A stretch of DNA of 64,000 nt from Pseudomonas sp. FP1742. GTDB lineage: Bacteria > Pseudomonadota > Gammaproteobacteria > Pseudomonadales > Pseudomonadaceae. How positions within the stretch are numbered: the first letter of the stretch is position 1; the number at the start of each line of letters is the position of its first letter. Below the pieces are notes generated by a model. That model saw only the letters and a list, made by a program, of their open reading frames with translations. It made no database searches and was not told where the DNA came from. The position numbers were made by a program, and so were the translations under genes. Shown here piece after piece: positions 35,637 through 44,483 of this stretch. The stretch lies in contig NZ_CP117460.1 in assembly GCF_030687145.1 (NCBI RefSeq), positions 744,001 through 808,000 on the forward strand, read 5' to 3'.

Positions 35637-36989
35637 TCAGGCTCCCAACACGCTTTGCCCGCACACGCGCAGCGCTTGCCCGGTAAACGCTCCGGTGCCC
35701 GGTTGTGCCATCCAGGCCACGGCTTCGGCGACGTCTTGCGGTAGCCCGCCCTGGCCCAACGAACTCAAGCGTCGCCCGGCTTCACGCACGCCGAAGGGTA
35801 GGTGCGCGGTCATTTGGGTTTCGATAAACCCGGGGGCCACCGCGTTGATGCTGATGCCACGCTCGGCCAGCAGCGGTGCCCAGGCCTGGGCCAGGCCGAT
35901 CAGCCCGGCCTTGCTCGCGGCATAGTTGGTTTGCCCGCGATTGCCGGCGATGCCGCTGATGGACGCCAGCAGGATCACTCGACCGTGGTCGCGCAAGGTG
36001 CCGCTGTCGAGCAGCGCCTTGGTCAGCACTTGCGGCGCGTTGAGGTTGACCGCCAGCACCGCGTCCCAGAACTCCGGCGTCATGTTGGCCAGGGTTTTGT
36101 CGCGGGTGATGCCCGCGTTGTGCACCACGATGTCGACGCCGTCGGGCAAGTGTTCGATCAGTTGCGTGGCGGCGTCTTCGGCACAGATGTCCAGGGTGAT
36201 GCTGCGCCCGCCGAGGCGCGCGGCCAGGGCGTCGAGATCGGTTTTGGCCGGTGCCACGTCAAGCAGGATTACCTCGGCGCCGTCCCGGGCCAGGGTTTCG
36301 GCGATCGAGGCACCAATGCCGCGGGCCGCGCCTGTCACCAGCGCCTTGCGCCCTGACAAGGGGCGCGTCCAGTCCATCACCTGTGTCTCGCACGCCTTCA
36401 AGCGTATGACTTGTCCGGAAATGAAGGCGCTTTTGGGCGAAAGGAAAAAGCGCAACGGGCCTTCCAGTTGATCTTCGGCCCCTTCGCCGACGTAGATCAG
36501 CTGCAAGGTGCCGCCGCTGCGCAGTTCCTTGGCCAGCGAACGGCTGAAGCCTTCCAGGGCACGCTGGGTGCTGGCGGCGAACGGGTCGCGCAAGGTCTCC
36601 GGCGCCCGGCCAAGAATCACCAGATGCGCATGGTGATCGAGGTTTTTCATCAGCGGCTGGAAGAACTCGCGCAGTTGTTTCAGCTGATCGACCTGCACCA
36701 GGTCACTGGCGTCGAACACCACGGCTTTGAGTTTCTGGCCGTGGCCCGGAATCCACGCGGTGGCCAGGGTCGGATCGGTGCCGTAGCTGTAAATCGTGTC
36801 GGTCAGGCGGTTGGCGAGGGTGCTGACTTTTTCCGTCAGCGGGCCACCGCCAATCAACAGCGCCCCCTCGATAGGCCGCAGCCGGCCTGCTTGCCAGCGT
36901 TCCAGTCGTACCGGCGACGGCAGACCCAGGGCACCGACCACACGATGGCCGATGGACGAATTGGCGAAGTCGATATAGCGGTCAGACAT
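35637..36989 (-). CDS. High-molecular-weight 3-oxoacyl-ACP/CoA reductase (FabG4-like)
   Basis: 450 aa, almost twice the usual FabG. The first ~200 residues form a degenerate Rossmann-like domain (GALLIGGGPLTEKV, AVVFDASDLVQVDQL, LGRAPETLRDP), the second half is a full SDR: KALVTGAARGIGASIAETLARDG (NAD(P) loop, ~215-237), HNAGITRD, and the Ser-Tyr-Lys triad in LLASISGIAGNRGQTNYAASKAG. Such two-domain reductases resemble mycobacterial FabG4, which prefers CoA substrates. It lies with a MaoC hydratase and, divergently, a thiolase. Confidence 0.88.
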   Translation of the reverse strand: MSDRYIDFANSSIGHRVVGALGLPSPVRLERWQAGRLRPIEGALLIGGGPLTEKVSTLANRLTDTIYSYGTDPTLATAWIPGHGQKLKAVVFDASDLVQVDQLKQLREFFQPLMKNLDHHAHLVILGRAPETLRDPFAASTQRALEGFSRSLAKELRSGGTLQLIYVGEGAEDQLEGPLRFFLSPKSAFISGQVIRLKACETQVMDWTRPLSGRKALVTGAARGIGASIAETLARDGAEVILLDVAPAKTDLDALAARLGGRSITLDICAEDAATQLIEHLPDGVDIVVHNAGITRDKTLANMTPEFWDAVLAVNLNAPQVLTKALLDSGTLRDHGRVILLASISGIAGNRGQTNYAASKAGLIGLAQAWAPLLAERGISINAVAPGFIETQMTAHLPFGVREAGRRLSSLGQGGLPQDVAEAVAWMAQPGTGAFTGQALRVCGQSVLGA

Positions 36990-37131
36990 GGATCACGCTC
37001 CAGAAGCCAGGGTTAAAAGTGTGGACCATGAATGGCAATTAGTCCTTCGATCCACGAGATAAGGCCTACGCTTGAACATTGCAGGCTGGTTTGAGCTTGG
37101 GTTTAGCAGGTCTTTCAGGAAATGCAGCCCC

Positions 37132-37221
37132 TGTGGGAGCGGGCTTGCTCGCGAAAGCGGTGTGTCAGTCAACAAAGATGTTGGATGGGCTGGCCCCTTC
37201 GCGAGCAAGCCCGCTCCCACA
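37132..37221. repeat. REPIN
   Basis: A 90-bp inverted REP pair between the divergent FabG and thiolase genes, ending 35 bases before the thiolase start. This is one of few in the window placed inside a divergent promoter region. Confidence 0.92.
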
Positions 37222-37256
37222 GGTTTGGTGTTCACATTTGATTAAAGGAGTTTTTC

Positions 37257-38534
37257 ATGACTCAGCTGCGTCGCGTCGCGATTATCGGTGGTAACCGTAT
37301 TCCCTTTGCCCGGTCCAACGGGCCGTACGCCACTGCCAGTAACCAGGCGATGTTCACCGCAGCGCTGGAAGGCTTGATCGAGCGCTATAACCTGCACGGT
37401 TTGCGCATGGGCGAAGTAGCGGCGGGGGCGTTGCTCAAGTATTTACGCGATTACGGCCTGACCCGTGAATGCGTCTTGGGCTCGCGGTTGTCGCCGATGA
37501 CGCCGGCCTACGACATCCAGCAAGCCTGCGGCACGGGGCTGGAGGCAACATTGCTGGTGGCGAACAAAATCGCCCTGGGGCAAATCGAATGTGGCATTGC
37601 CGGCGGCGTCGACACGGCCTCGGACGTGCCGATCGGCGTCAACGAAGACTTGCGCAAGATTCTCTTGCAAGCCAACCGTGCCAAAAGCACCGCTGACAAA
37701 CTGAAAACCTTCCTGAAACTGCGTCCCCGACACCTGATGCCCGATTTTCCAAGCATCGGCGAGCCGCGCACCCACCTGTCGATGGGCCAACACTGTGAAT
37801 TGATGGCCCAGACCTGGGGCATCCCGCGTGACGAGCAGGATCGGTTGACCCTCGAAAGCCATCAGAAACTGGCGGCGTCCTACGCCGAAGGTTGGCAAAA
37901 CGACCTGATGACGCCGTTCCTTGGTCTGACCCGGGACAATAACCTGCGCCCGGAGCTGACCCTGGAAAAACTCGCCTCACTCAAACCGGCCTTCGAGAAA
38001 AGTGCCAAGGGCACCCTGACCGCGGGCAATTCCACGCCGCTCACCGATGGTGCCTCGGTGGTGCTGCTGGGCAGTGAGGAATGGGCGAAGGAGCGTGGCT
38101 TGCCGGTGCTTGCCTATTGGCGTGACGGCGAGGCGGCGGCGGTGGATTTCGTCAAGGGTGCCGAAGGGCTGCTGATGGCGCCGGTGTATGCGGTGCCGCG
38201 TTTACTGGCGCGCAACGGTCTGACCTTGCAGGACTTCGATTACTACGAAATCCACGAAGCGTTTGCCGCGCAGGTGCTGTGCACATTGAAGGCCTGGGAA
38301 GATCCGGAGTATTGCAAAACCCGCCTGGGCCTCGACGCGCCGCTGGGTTCCATCGACCGCAGCCGCCTCAACGTCAAGGGCAGCTCGCTGGCCGTCGGGC
38401 ATCCGTTTGCCGCTACCGGTGCGCGCATCGTCGCCAACCTGGCGAAGCTGCTGGACGCGGCGGGCAAGGGCCGCGGGTTGATCTCGATCTGCGCCGCCGG
38501 CGGTCAGGGCGTGACGGCGATTATCGAGCGCTGA
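37257..38534 (+). CDS. Acetyl-CoA C-acyltransferase (thiolase)
   Basis: 425 aa. The thiolase pattern is complete: active Cys in YDIQQACGTGLEA (~92), GGVDTASDVP, HEAFAAQV with the catalytic His (~330), NVKGSSLAVGHPFAATGAR (~378) and the final CAAGGQGVTA with the second Cys. It resembles FadI-type degradative thiolases. AAAGGAG precedes the ATG. With the divergent FabG4-like and MaoC-like genes it forms a set able to make or break 3-oxoacyl-CoA. Confidence 0.92.
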   Translation: MTQLRRVAIIGGNRIPFARSNGPYATASNQAMFTAALEGLIERYNLHGLRMGEVAAGALLKYLRDYGLTRECVLGSRLSPMTPAYDIQQACGTGLEATLLVANKIALGQIECGIAGGVDTASDVPIGVNEDLRKILLQANRAKSTADKLKTFLKLRPRHLMPDFPSIGEPRTHLSMGQHCELMAQTWGIPRDEQDRLTLESHQKLAASYAEGWQNDLMTPFLGLTRDNNLRPELTLEKLASLKPAFEKSAKGTLTAGNSTPLTDGASVVLLGSEEWAKERGLPVLAYWRDGEAAAVDFVKGAEGLLMAPVYAVPRLLARNGLTLQDFDYYEIHEAFAAQVLCTLKAWEDPEYCKTRLGLDAPLGSIDRSRLNVKGSSLAVGHPFAATGARIVANLAKLLDAAGKGRGLISICAAGGQGVTAIIER

Positions 38535-39581
38535 TTATTGAGGGCTAAGCACTGCGGCGTTTTGCTGCGCGGCCAGTTCCCGGTTGCGGTTGGCGTAACC
38601 CTCGGCCATCACCGAGCACACGATCAGCTGCAGCGGGTGGTAGATCATGATCGGCAGCAGGATCAAGCCAAGGCCGGGGCTGGCGCCGAAGATCAACGCC
38701 GCCATCGGCGCCCCGGCCGCCAGGGATTTCTTGCTGGCGCAGAACACCGCGGCGATCTCATCGGCGGGGCTGAACTTCAGCGTGCGAGCGGTGCGGGTGG
38801 TCATCCACAGAATGATCGCCAGCAGAATCGCACTGCCGATCAATGCGCTGAGAATCACGCTGTTGCCCTGTTGCTGCCACATCCCCGAGACCATCGAGTT
38901 GCAGAACGCCGAGTACACCAGCAGCAGGATCACCAGTTTGTCGGCGATGTTGGTGTAGCGCTTGTGCCGAGCGAAAAACTTGCCCAGCCACGGCCGCAGC
39001 AATTGCCCAAGCACCAGCGGCAACAACAACATGGCGCACAGGTCGAGCAGGGTCGAGCCCAGGTCGATACCGCCGGCGCCGCTGCCGACCACGAAACTCA
39101 CCAGCAACGGTGTCAGGAAAATCCCCAGGACGCTGGACAGGCTCGCATTGAGAATCGCCGCCGGCACGTTGCCGCCCGCGCTGCCGGTCAGGGCCACGGA
39201 CGAAGAGATGGTCGAGGGCAGGGCGCAGAGGTAGAGGAAACCGAGCATCAGCAGCGACGGAATGTGCGACCCCAACAGTTTGTCGCTCAGCAGCCAGATC
39301 AACGGAAACACCGCGAAGGTGAAGGTTTGAACCATCACATGCAGCTTCCAGTTTTTCAGCCCGTGGCGGATCTGTTCGCTGGAGAGGTTGACCCCGTGCA
39401 GGAAGAACACCAGGAACACGCCGATGTTGATTACCCACTCGGCATGCATCCCGCCGCCGGTGGCGCCGAAGGTCGGGAAGAAATACGCCAGCAGCGTGGC
39501 GATCAGCATGCCGCACAAGAACCAGTCGGTGACCACGCGTTTAAGGTGTTTGAAGGCATGCATGACCGGCACCGAATCCAT
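38535..39581 (-). CDS. Bile acid:sodium symporter (BASS) family transporter
   Basis: About 348 aa with ten hydrophobic helices. Family features: GVFLVFFLHGVNLSSEQIRHGL, LPSTISSSVALTGSAGGNVPAAILNASLSSVLGIFLTPLL and the late FCASKKSLAAGAPMAALIFG. These transporters move organic anions with Na+; the substrate here is unknown. The start is uncertain: ATG 39579-39581 or ATG 39561-39563 (MHAFKHLKRV), neither with a good ribosome binding site. It is divergent from an AraC regulator, a probable controller, and its stop abuts the thiolase stop. Confidence 0.85.
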   Translation of the reverse strand: MDSVPVMHAFKHLKRVVTDWFLCGMLIATLLAYFFPTFGATGGGMHAEWVINIGVFLVFFLHGVNLSSEQIRHGLKNWKLHVMVQTFTFAVFPLIWLLSDKLLGSHIPSLLMLGFLYLCALPSTISSSVALTGSAGGNVPAAILNASLSSVLGIFLTPLLVSFVVGSGAGGIDLGSTLLDLCAMLLLPLVLGQLLRPWLGKFFARHKRYTNIADKLVILLLVYSAFCNSMVSGMWQQQGNSVILSALIGSAILLAIILWMTTRTARTLKFSPADEIAAVFCASKKSLAAGAPMAALIFGASPGLGLILLPIMIYHPLQLIVCSVMAEGYANRNRELAAQQNAAVLSPQ

Positions 39582-39647
39582 TTGTAAGAATTGATGACTT
39601 AGCCTAACGTCGGCCCTATCAGCCGTCTTGCGACATAAGGCCAATCA

Positions 39648-40439
39648 ATGCCGACTAACGGACAACTTTCCCTCGAGCGGACCATCCCGGCACTGACGGT
39701 GTTGCCGCGTCCGTTGTATGCGCGGGCGGAAAGCCTGAACGCCGGTTCGTGGACGCCACCTCATCGTCACGATTGGGTGCAGTTTTCCTACGCCATCAGC
39801 GGTGTTCTCGGCGTGCACACCGCCGAGGGCAGTTTCTTTGCGCCGCCGCAGTGGGGCATCTGGATTCCGGCGGATCTCGAGCACCAGGTCGTGACCTCGA
39901 TGCGTGCCGAAATGCGCAGCCTGTATGTGCGTCGCGAGGACTGCCAATGGGCGGACGGGCGTTGTCGGGTGCTGGAAGTCACGCCTTTGGCGCGGGAGCT
40001 GATCAAGCGCTTTTGCCAGTTGCCGGTGGAATATCCACAGGGTGACAGCCAGGAGGCGCGATTGGTGAGTGTGCTGCTGGATCAGTTGGCGAGCTTGCCG
40101 GAGGTGGGGTTTTCCTTGCCGCTGCCCCGGCATGAGCGTTTGCTGGGGTTGTGCAACGAGCTGATCGAAAACCCCGAGCGCGCGGTGACCTTACAGGAAT
40201 GGGCCGAGCGTTTGGGCATGTCGGAGAAAACCCTGATGCGCTTGTTTCAGCGTGAAACCGGGTTGAGTTTTAGAGGCTGGCGGCAGCGCATGCGACTGCT
40301 GTCTTCGTTGAGGTTGCTGGAGGAGGGGGACAGCGTGACCAATGCCGCGCTGTGTTGCGGGTATGACTCGACGTCGGCGTTTATTGCGGCGTTCAAGGGG
40401 TTGTTCGGGTTTACCCCCGGGGAGTTGTTCAAACAGTAA
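39648..40439 (+). CDS. AraC family transcriptional regulator
   Basis: 263 aa. An N-terminal cupin sensor (TPPHRHDWVQFSYAISGVLGVHT, PQWGIWIPADLEHQV) is followed by two HTH motifs: TLQEWAERLGMSEKTLMRLFQRETGLSFRGWRQRMRL and VTNAALCCGYDSTSAFIAAFKGLFGFTPGEL. This layout is typical of regulators of small-molecule transport. AAGG lies upstream of ATG 39648. It is divergent from the BASS transporter with a 66-bp gap, the likely operator site. Confidence 0.92.
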   Translation: MPTNGQLSLERTIPALTVLPRPLYARAESLNAGSWTPPHRHDWVQFSYAISGVLGVHTAEGSFFAPPQWGIWIPADLEHQVVTSMRAEMRSLYVRREDCQWADGRCRVLEVTPLARELIKRFCQLPVEYPQGDSQEARLVSVLLDQLASLPEVGFSLPLPRHERLLGLCNELIENPERAVTLQEWAERLGMSEKTLMRLFQRETGLSFRGWRQRMRLLSSLRLLEEGDSVTNAALCCGYDSTSAFIAAFKGLFGFTPGELFKQ

Positions 40440-40453
40440 CAGCACCGAACCCA

Positions 40454-40543
40454 TGTGGGAGCGGGCTTGCTCGCGAAGGGGCCATCAGATTCAACATCTC
40501 TGTTGGCTGACAGTCCGCTTTCGCGAGCAAGCCCGCTCCCACA
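40454..40543. repeat. REPIN
   Basis: A 90-bp inverted REP pair with canonical arms, between convergent araC-type and chemoreceptor genes. Confidence 0.92.
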
Positions 40544-40567
40544 CTGGATCTGCGGTGTTCCTGGATA

Positions 40568-42514
40568 TCAGGTTCTGAACCGCCGAACCAACCCATCCAG
40601 CTCATTCGACAACCCTGCCAGGCTCTGAGAATCCAGCCGCGCCGAGTTCGCCAGTTCCGCCACCAACTGCGCATCGCCATGAATCTGGCTGATGTGGCGA
40701 TTAATGTCTTCCGCCACCTGATGCTGTTCTTCAGCCGCCGTGGCGATTTGCGTGTTCATGTCGCGAATCACATCCACCGACTCACGGATCTGCCCGAAGC
40801 TGCTGCGCGCTTCACCGATGCGGGTCACCGATTGCTGAGACACCTCCAGGCTCGCATGCATCTGCTGCGTCACCTGGCTGGTGCGCTTGGCCAGATTGCC
40901 CAGCAGACCGTCGATTTCCGCCGTGGAATCGGCAGTTCGTTTGGCCAGGGCGCGAACTTCATCCGCCACCACCGCAAAGCCACGACCCTGTTCACCGGCC
41001 CGGGCCGCTTCGATGGCGGCGTTCAGGGCCAGCAGGTTGGTCTGCTCGGCGATGGAGCGAATGGTCCCGAGGATCGACTGAATGTCGTTGCTGTCGCGCT
41101 CAAGCTGTTGCATCGATTGCGCCGACTGTTCGATTTCCTGGCTCAAGCGATCGACACTGCTCACTGCGGCATCGATCTGCTGTTGGCCTTCACGGGCCTG
41201 GCGCTGACCGCTGTCGGCCGACTCGGCGGCCTGGCTGCAAGAGCGCGCGACTTCGTTGGCGGTGGCGACCATTTCGTGGAACGCCGTGGACACCATGTCC
41301 ACCGCTTCCCGCTGACGCCCGGCGGCTTCGGCCATGTCGCTGGACACCTGGGTCGAACTCTTGGAGGTGGCGAGGATTTTGGTCGCGGCGCCGCCGATGC
41401 TTTGAATCAGGTTGCGAATCGCCGCCAGAAACTGGTTGAACCAGTTGGCCAGTTGCGCGGTTTCATCGCTGCCACGGATGTGCAGGTTCTTGGTCAGGTC
41501 GCCTTCGCCCTGGGCGATGCCTTCCAGACCGCTGGCCACGCTGCGGATCGGCCGTACGATCAGGCTGGCGAAACTGGCGCCGACGATGGCGAAGAACACC
41601 GCCAGTACTGCTGCGATGATCGCGATCAGCCAGGTCAGTTGAGTGGCCGAGCTCATCACGTCGGTCTGCTTGATCAGGCCGATAAAGGTCCAGCCCAGTT
41701 GCTCCGACGGCCAGACGTTGGCCATGTAGCGCTCGCCATTGAGCTCAATCTCAACCAGCCCTTTGCCGGCCTTGCCGAGTTGCGCGTAGCCGTCGCCGAG
41801 GCTGCTCAGGGCTTTGAAGTTGTGTTCCGGCTGCTTGGGATCGACCAGTATGGTGCCGGTGTTTTCCACCAGCATCAGGTAGCCGGTTTCGCCGAGTTTG
41901 ATCTGTTTGACGATTTCAGTGAGCTGCTTGAGCGTCACGTCGATGCTGACCACGCCGCCATTGCTGCCCAGTTTGTTATCGATGGTGCGCACGGTGCTGA
42001 CGTAGGTCGCGTCATCCTGGGCCCAGTAATAGGCCTCGGTGCGAAGCGGTTTGCCTGGCTTGGCCTGGGCCGCCTTGTACCACGGGCGCTGGCGCGGGTC
42101 GTAATTGCTCAGCTTCGCATCGTCCGGCCAGGACACGTAACCGCCCGCCGCCGTCCCGAGAATCGCATAGGCGTAGGCCGGGTGGCTGTTGCCAAGGTCC
42201 TGGAGGAGGGCGAAGACCTTCTTGTCCATCTCGCCTTGGGGAATGCTCTGGGCGTTGGCGCTCATGTAGGTCTTGAGGCTGTCGTCGGAGTTCTTGATCA
42301 GCGGCTGGGTGGCCAGGTAGTCAACGTTCTGGCTGATGCCGTCAAAGAACAGTTGCATGGCATTGCTGACCTGGCGAATCTCGCGGCCACTGCCATCGAC
42401 AAAATTGTCCTTGGCATCGCTGCGCAAGTTCAGCACCACCAGGGTGGCGACCAGCACCACGGGCAAGCAGGCGATGATTGCAAACGCCCAGGTCAACTTC
42501 TGTTTGATGTTCAT
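40568..42514 (-). CDS. Methyl-accepting chemotaxis protein with dCache sensor
   Basis: A 648-aa transmembrane chemoreceptor. One membrane helix (~8-30), a periplasmic dCache domain (~35-280) with the ligand-pocket pattern [13 protein letters not shown] and GVVSIDVTL, a second helix (~283-305), HAMP (~310-360, [21 protein letters not shown]), and the signalling hairpin with [19 protein letters not shown]. The YxxRxWY element is common in amino-acid-binding dCache domains, but the second-module Asp pattern is not clear enough to name a ligand. No CheR-binding pentapeptide at the C-terminus. Confidence 0.92.
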   Translation of the reverse strand: MNIKQKLTWAFAIIACLPVVLVATLVVLNLRSDAKDNFVDGSGREIRQVSNAMQLFFDGISQNVDYLATQPLIKNSDDSLKTYMSANAQSIPQGEMDKKVFALLQDLGNSHPAYAYAILGTAAGGYVSWPDDAKLSNYDPRQRPWYKAAQAKPGKPLRTEAYYWAQDDATYVSTVRTIDNKLGSNGGVVSIDVTLKQLTEIVKQIKLGETGYLMLVENTGTILVDPKQPEHNFKALSSLGDGYAQLGKAGKGLVEIELNGERYMANVWPSEQLGWTFIGLIKQTDVMSSATQLTWLIAIIAAVLAVFFAIVGASFASLIVRPIRSVASGLEGIAQGEGDLTKNLHIRGSDETAQLANWFNQFLAAIRNLIQSIGGAATKILATSKSSTQVSSDMAEAAGRQREAVDMVSTAFHEMVATANEVARSCSQAAESADSGQRQAREGQQQIDAAVSSVDRLSQEIEQSAQSMQQLERDSNDIQSILGTIRSIAEQTNLLALNAAIEAARAGEQGRGFAVVADEVRALAKRTADSTAEIDGLLGNLAKRTSQVTQQMHASLEVSQQSVTRIGEARSSFGQIRESVDVIRDMNTQIATAAEEQHQVAEDINRHISQIHGDAQLVAELANSARLDSQSLAGLSNELDGLVRRFRT

Positions 42515-42947
42515 CCGCGCTCCAGTTTTTCTTGTAGGCCCACGCAGTACTGATGACTCGCGGATTATTGGCAGCCGAAAACGTTTGATATGCGCCGGTC
42601 CTTGAGCGCGCCTTGGTGATTGTTGTCGAGGCGATTGTCAGACAATTCCTTTTCTCTCTAATGACTTCGGCCGAGGCGGGGGGAAATTGAGGCCTGTTGA
42701 GAAAAATCCTGCGAAAGTCAGGGATCGAGGTTAGATTCTGTCGCAAATAGCTTGGCACTCGTTCGTCAACAAGTGCTGCTCGCTCAGCTATGATCCCGGG
42801 CGGTCGATGAGTTTTGCCTGATTAATCCGGCACATTGTGTGCATCCGCAAGGTTCATAGGTCGGCAACCCCTCCCGCGAATGAGAGGATTGCCGTATAAC
42901 GAATGACTTTCGCGTGTTTGGTAATAAAGGACCCACAATAAAAGCTG
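42515..42947. promoter_or_regulatory. Divergent region between chemoreceptor and RIO kinase genes
   Basis: 433 bp with no supported gene. It holds both promoters. The only clear structure is an imperfect hairpin, GGCAA-CCCCTC / GAGG-ATTGCC (42863-42893), 55 bases before the kinase start, likely within its leader. A homopolymer-rich stretch (GGCGGGGGGAAATTG) at ~42675 has no evident role. Confidence 0.5.
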
Positions 42948-43841
42948 ATGAAGACTCCAAAACGCATTGAACCCCTGATCGAGGACGGTCTGGTCGACGA
43001 GGTGCTGCGCCCACTCATGAGTGGTAAAGAAGCAGCTGTTTATGTGGTGCGCTGCGGCAACGAGCTGCGTTGTGCCAAGGTCTACAAGGAGGCGAACAAA
43101 CGCAGTTTTCGTCAGGCGGCCGAGTATCAGGAAGGCCGCAAGGTGCGCAACAGCCGGCAGGCTCGCGCGATGGCCAAGGGCTCCAAGTTTGGCCGCAAGG
43201 AAACCGAAGACGCCTGGCAGAACGCTGAAGTGGCGGCGCTGTTCCGTCTGGCCAGCGCCGGTGTGCGGGTACCCAAGCCATATGACTTCCTCGAAGGCGT
43301 GCTGCTGATGGAGCTGGTGGCCGACGAGTACGGCGATGCCGCGCCGCGTCTGAACGATGTGGTGCTGGAGCCGGACCAGGCGCGCGAATATCACGCGTTT
43401 CTGATTTCGCAAATCGTGCTGATGCTGTGTACCGGCCTGGTGCACGGTGATCTGTCCGAGTTCAATGTGCTGCTGACGCCGACCGGCCCGGTCATCATCG
43501 ACCTGCCGCAAGCCGTGGATGCGGCGGGCAACAACCACGCGTTCAGCATGCTGGAGCGGGACGTGGGCAACATGGCGTCGTACTTCGGTCGCTTTGCACC
43601 GGAGTTGAAACGCACCAAGTACGCCAAGGAAATGTGGGCGTTGTACGAAGCCGGTACCTTGCACCCGGCCAGTGTCTTGACTGGCGAGTTCGACGAGCCG
43701 GAAGAGCTGGCGGACGTGGGCGGGATCATGCGCGAGATCGAGGCGGCCCGTCTCGACGAAGAACGTCGCCAGGCGGTTCGGGCGGCGGACGATGCGCCAC
43801 CGGGCAAAACCGAAGAACCGCCTCCGCCGTGGATGCAGTGA
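42948..43841 (+). CDS. RIO-type serine protein kinase
   Basis: A 297-aa RIO1-family protein. The ATP-binding region is SGKEAAVYVVRCGNELRCAKVYKEA (Lys of VYK or AKV, ~43-46), the catalytic loop LVHGDLSEFNVLL (Asp and Asn, ~165-177) and the metal-binding IDLPQAVD in place of DFG. The acidic/basic insertion after the first strand (RSFRQAAEYQEGRKVRNSRQ) is typical of RIO1. The C-terminal ~30 residues are polar and Pro-rich (TEEPPPPWMQ). Bacterial RIO kinases are poorly characterised; the target is unknown. A terminator follows at 43853. Confidence 0.9.
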   Translation: MKTPKRIEPLIEDGLVDEVLRPLMSGKEAAVYVVRCGNELRCAKVYKEANKRSFRQAAEYQEGRKVRNSRQARAMAKGSKFGRKETEDAWQNAEVAALFRLASAGVRVPKPYDFLEGVLLMELVADEYGDAAPRLNDVVLEPDQAREYHAFLISQIVLMLCTGLVHGDLSEFNVLLTPTGPVIIDLPQAVDAAGNNHAFSMLERDVGNMASYFGRFAPELKRTKYAKEMWALYEAGTLHPASVLTGEFDEPEELADVGGIMREIEAARLDEERRQAVRAADDAPPGKTEEPPPPWMQ

Positions 43842-43852
43842 TCGGTTGACCC

Positions 43853-43877
43853 AAAACCCGGCTTTGGCCGGGTTTTT
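43853..43877 (+). terminator. Rho-independent terminator of the RIO kinase gene
   Basis: AAAACCCGGC / GCCGGGTTTTT with a 4-base loop, 11 bases after the stop codon. The A-run before and T-run after the stem make it a possible bidirectional terminator. Confidence 0.9.
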
Positions 43878-43920
43878 CGTTCAGCGGATCATCGAATACC
43901 AAAACTTGGAGAAGATCCAA

Positions 43921-44009
43921 TGTGGGAGCGGGCTTGCTCGCGAAAGCGGTACGTCAGTCGACATCATCGCTGATTGACACACCGCCTTCGCGAGCAAGCC
44001 CGCTCCCAG
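43921..44009. repeat. REPIN
   Basis: An 89-bp inverted REP pair; the right arm ends CTCCCAGA, a one-base variant. It lies between the RIO kinase terminator and the end of cueR. Confidence 0.9.
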
Positions 44010-44069
44010 AGTAGATTGTTGGTGTCAGTGAAACCGTGCTCATACCATTCCCCGGTGAAGGGCGCGCAC

Positions 44070-44483
44070 TCAGGAATGGGCGGATTCGGCGCAGCAGCCC
44101 GACGCCAGCTCCTTGAGGATCGGACAGTCCGGGCGGTGGTCGCCGTGGCAGTGTTCCACCAGGTCTTGCAGGGTGTCACGCAGTTGGCCGAGTTCACGAA
44201 TCTTCTGGTTCAGCTCGTCGATGTGCTGACGAGCCAGAGCCTTCACGTCGGCACTGGCGCGCTGGCGGTCCTGCCAGAGGGTCAGCAGTTTGCCGACCTC
44301 TTCCAGTGAAAAACCCAAATCCCGAGAACGCTTGATGAACGCCAGGGTGTGCAGGTCGTCGCCGCCATAGACCCGGTAGCCACTGTCGGTGCGATGGGCC
44401 GCCTTGAGCAGGCCGATGGATTCGTAATAACGGATCATCTTCGCGCTCAGACCGCTCTGGCGGGCCGCTTGGCCAATGTTCAT
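44070..44483 (-). CDS. cueR: Copper-responsive MerR-family regulator CueR
   Basis: 137 aa. The winged HTH is [26 protein letters not shown], followed by a dimerisation helix and the metal loop [12 protein letters not shown], whose two Cys spaced by seven residues mark the Cu(I)-sensing subgroup; ASADVKALA also fits CueR. An unusual CC pair and a terminal His are present at the C-terminus ([10 protein letters not shown]). It overlaps copA by 4 bases, so it is the second gene of the copA operon and is under its own control. Confidence 0.93.
   Translation of the reverse strand: MNIGQAARQSGLSAKMIRYYESIGLLKAAHRTDSGYRVYGGDDLHTLAFIKRSRDLGFSLEEVGKLLTLWQDRQRASADVKALARQHIDELNQKIRELGQLRDTLQDLVEHCHGDHRPDCPILKELASGCCAESAHS

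Noticed and set aside
40679..42553. 624-codon plus-strand frame opposite the dCache chemoreceptor
   Set aside because: The chemoreceptor's HAMP and signalling motifs fix the coding strand.
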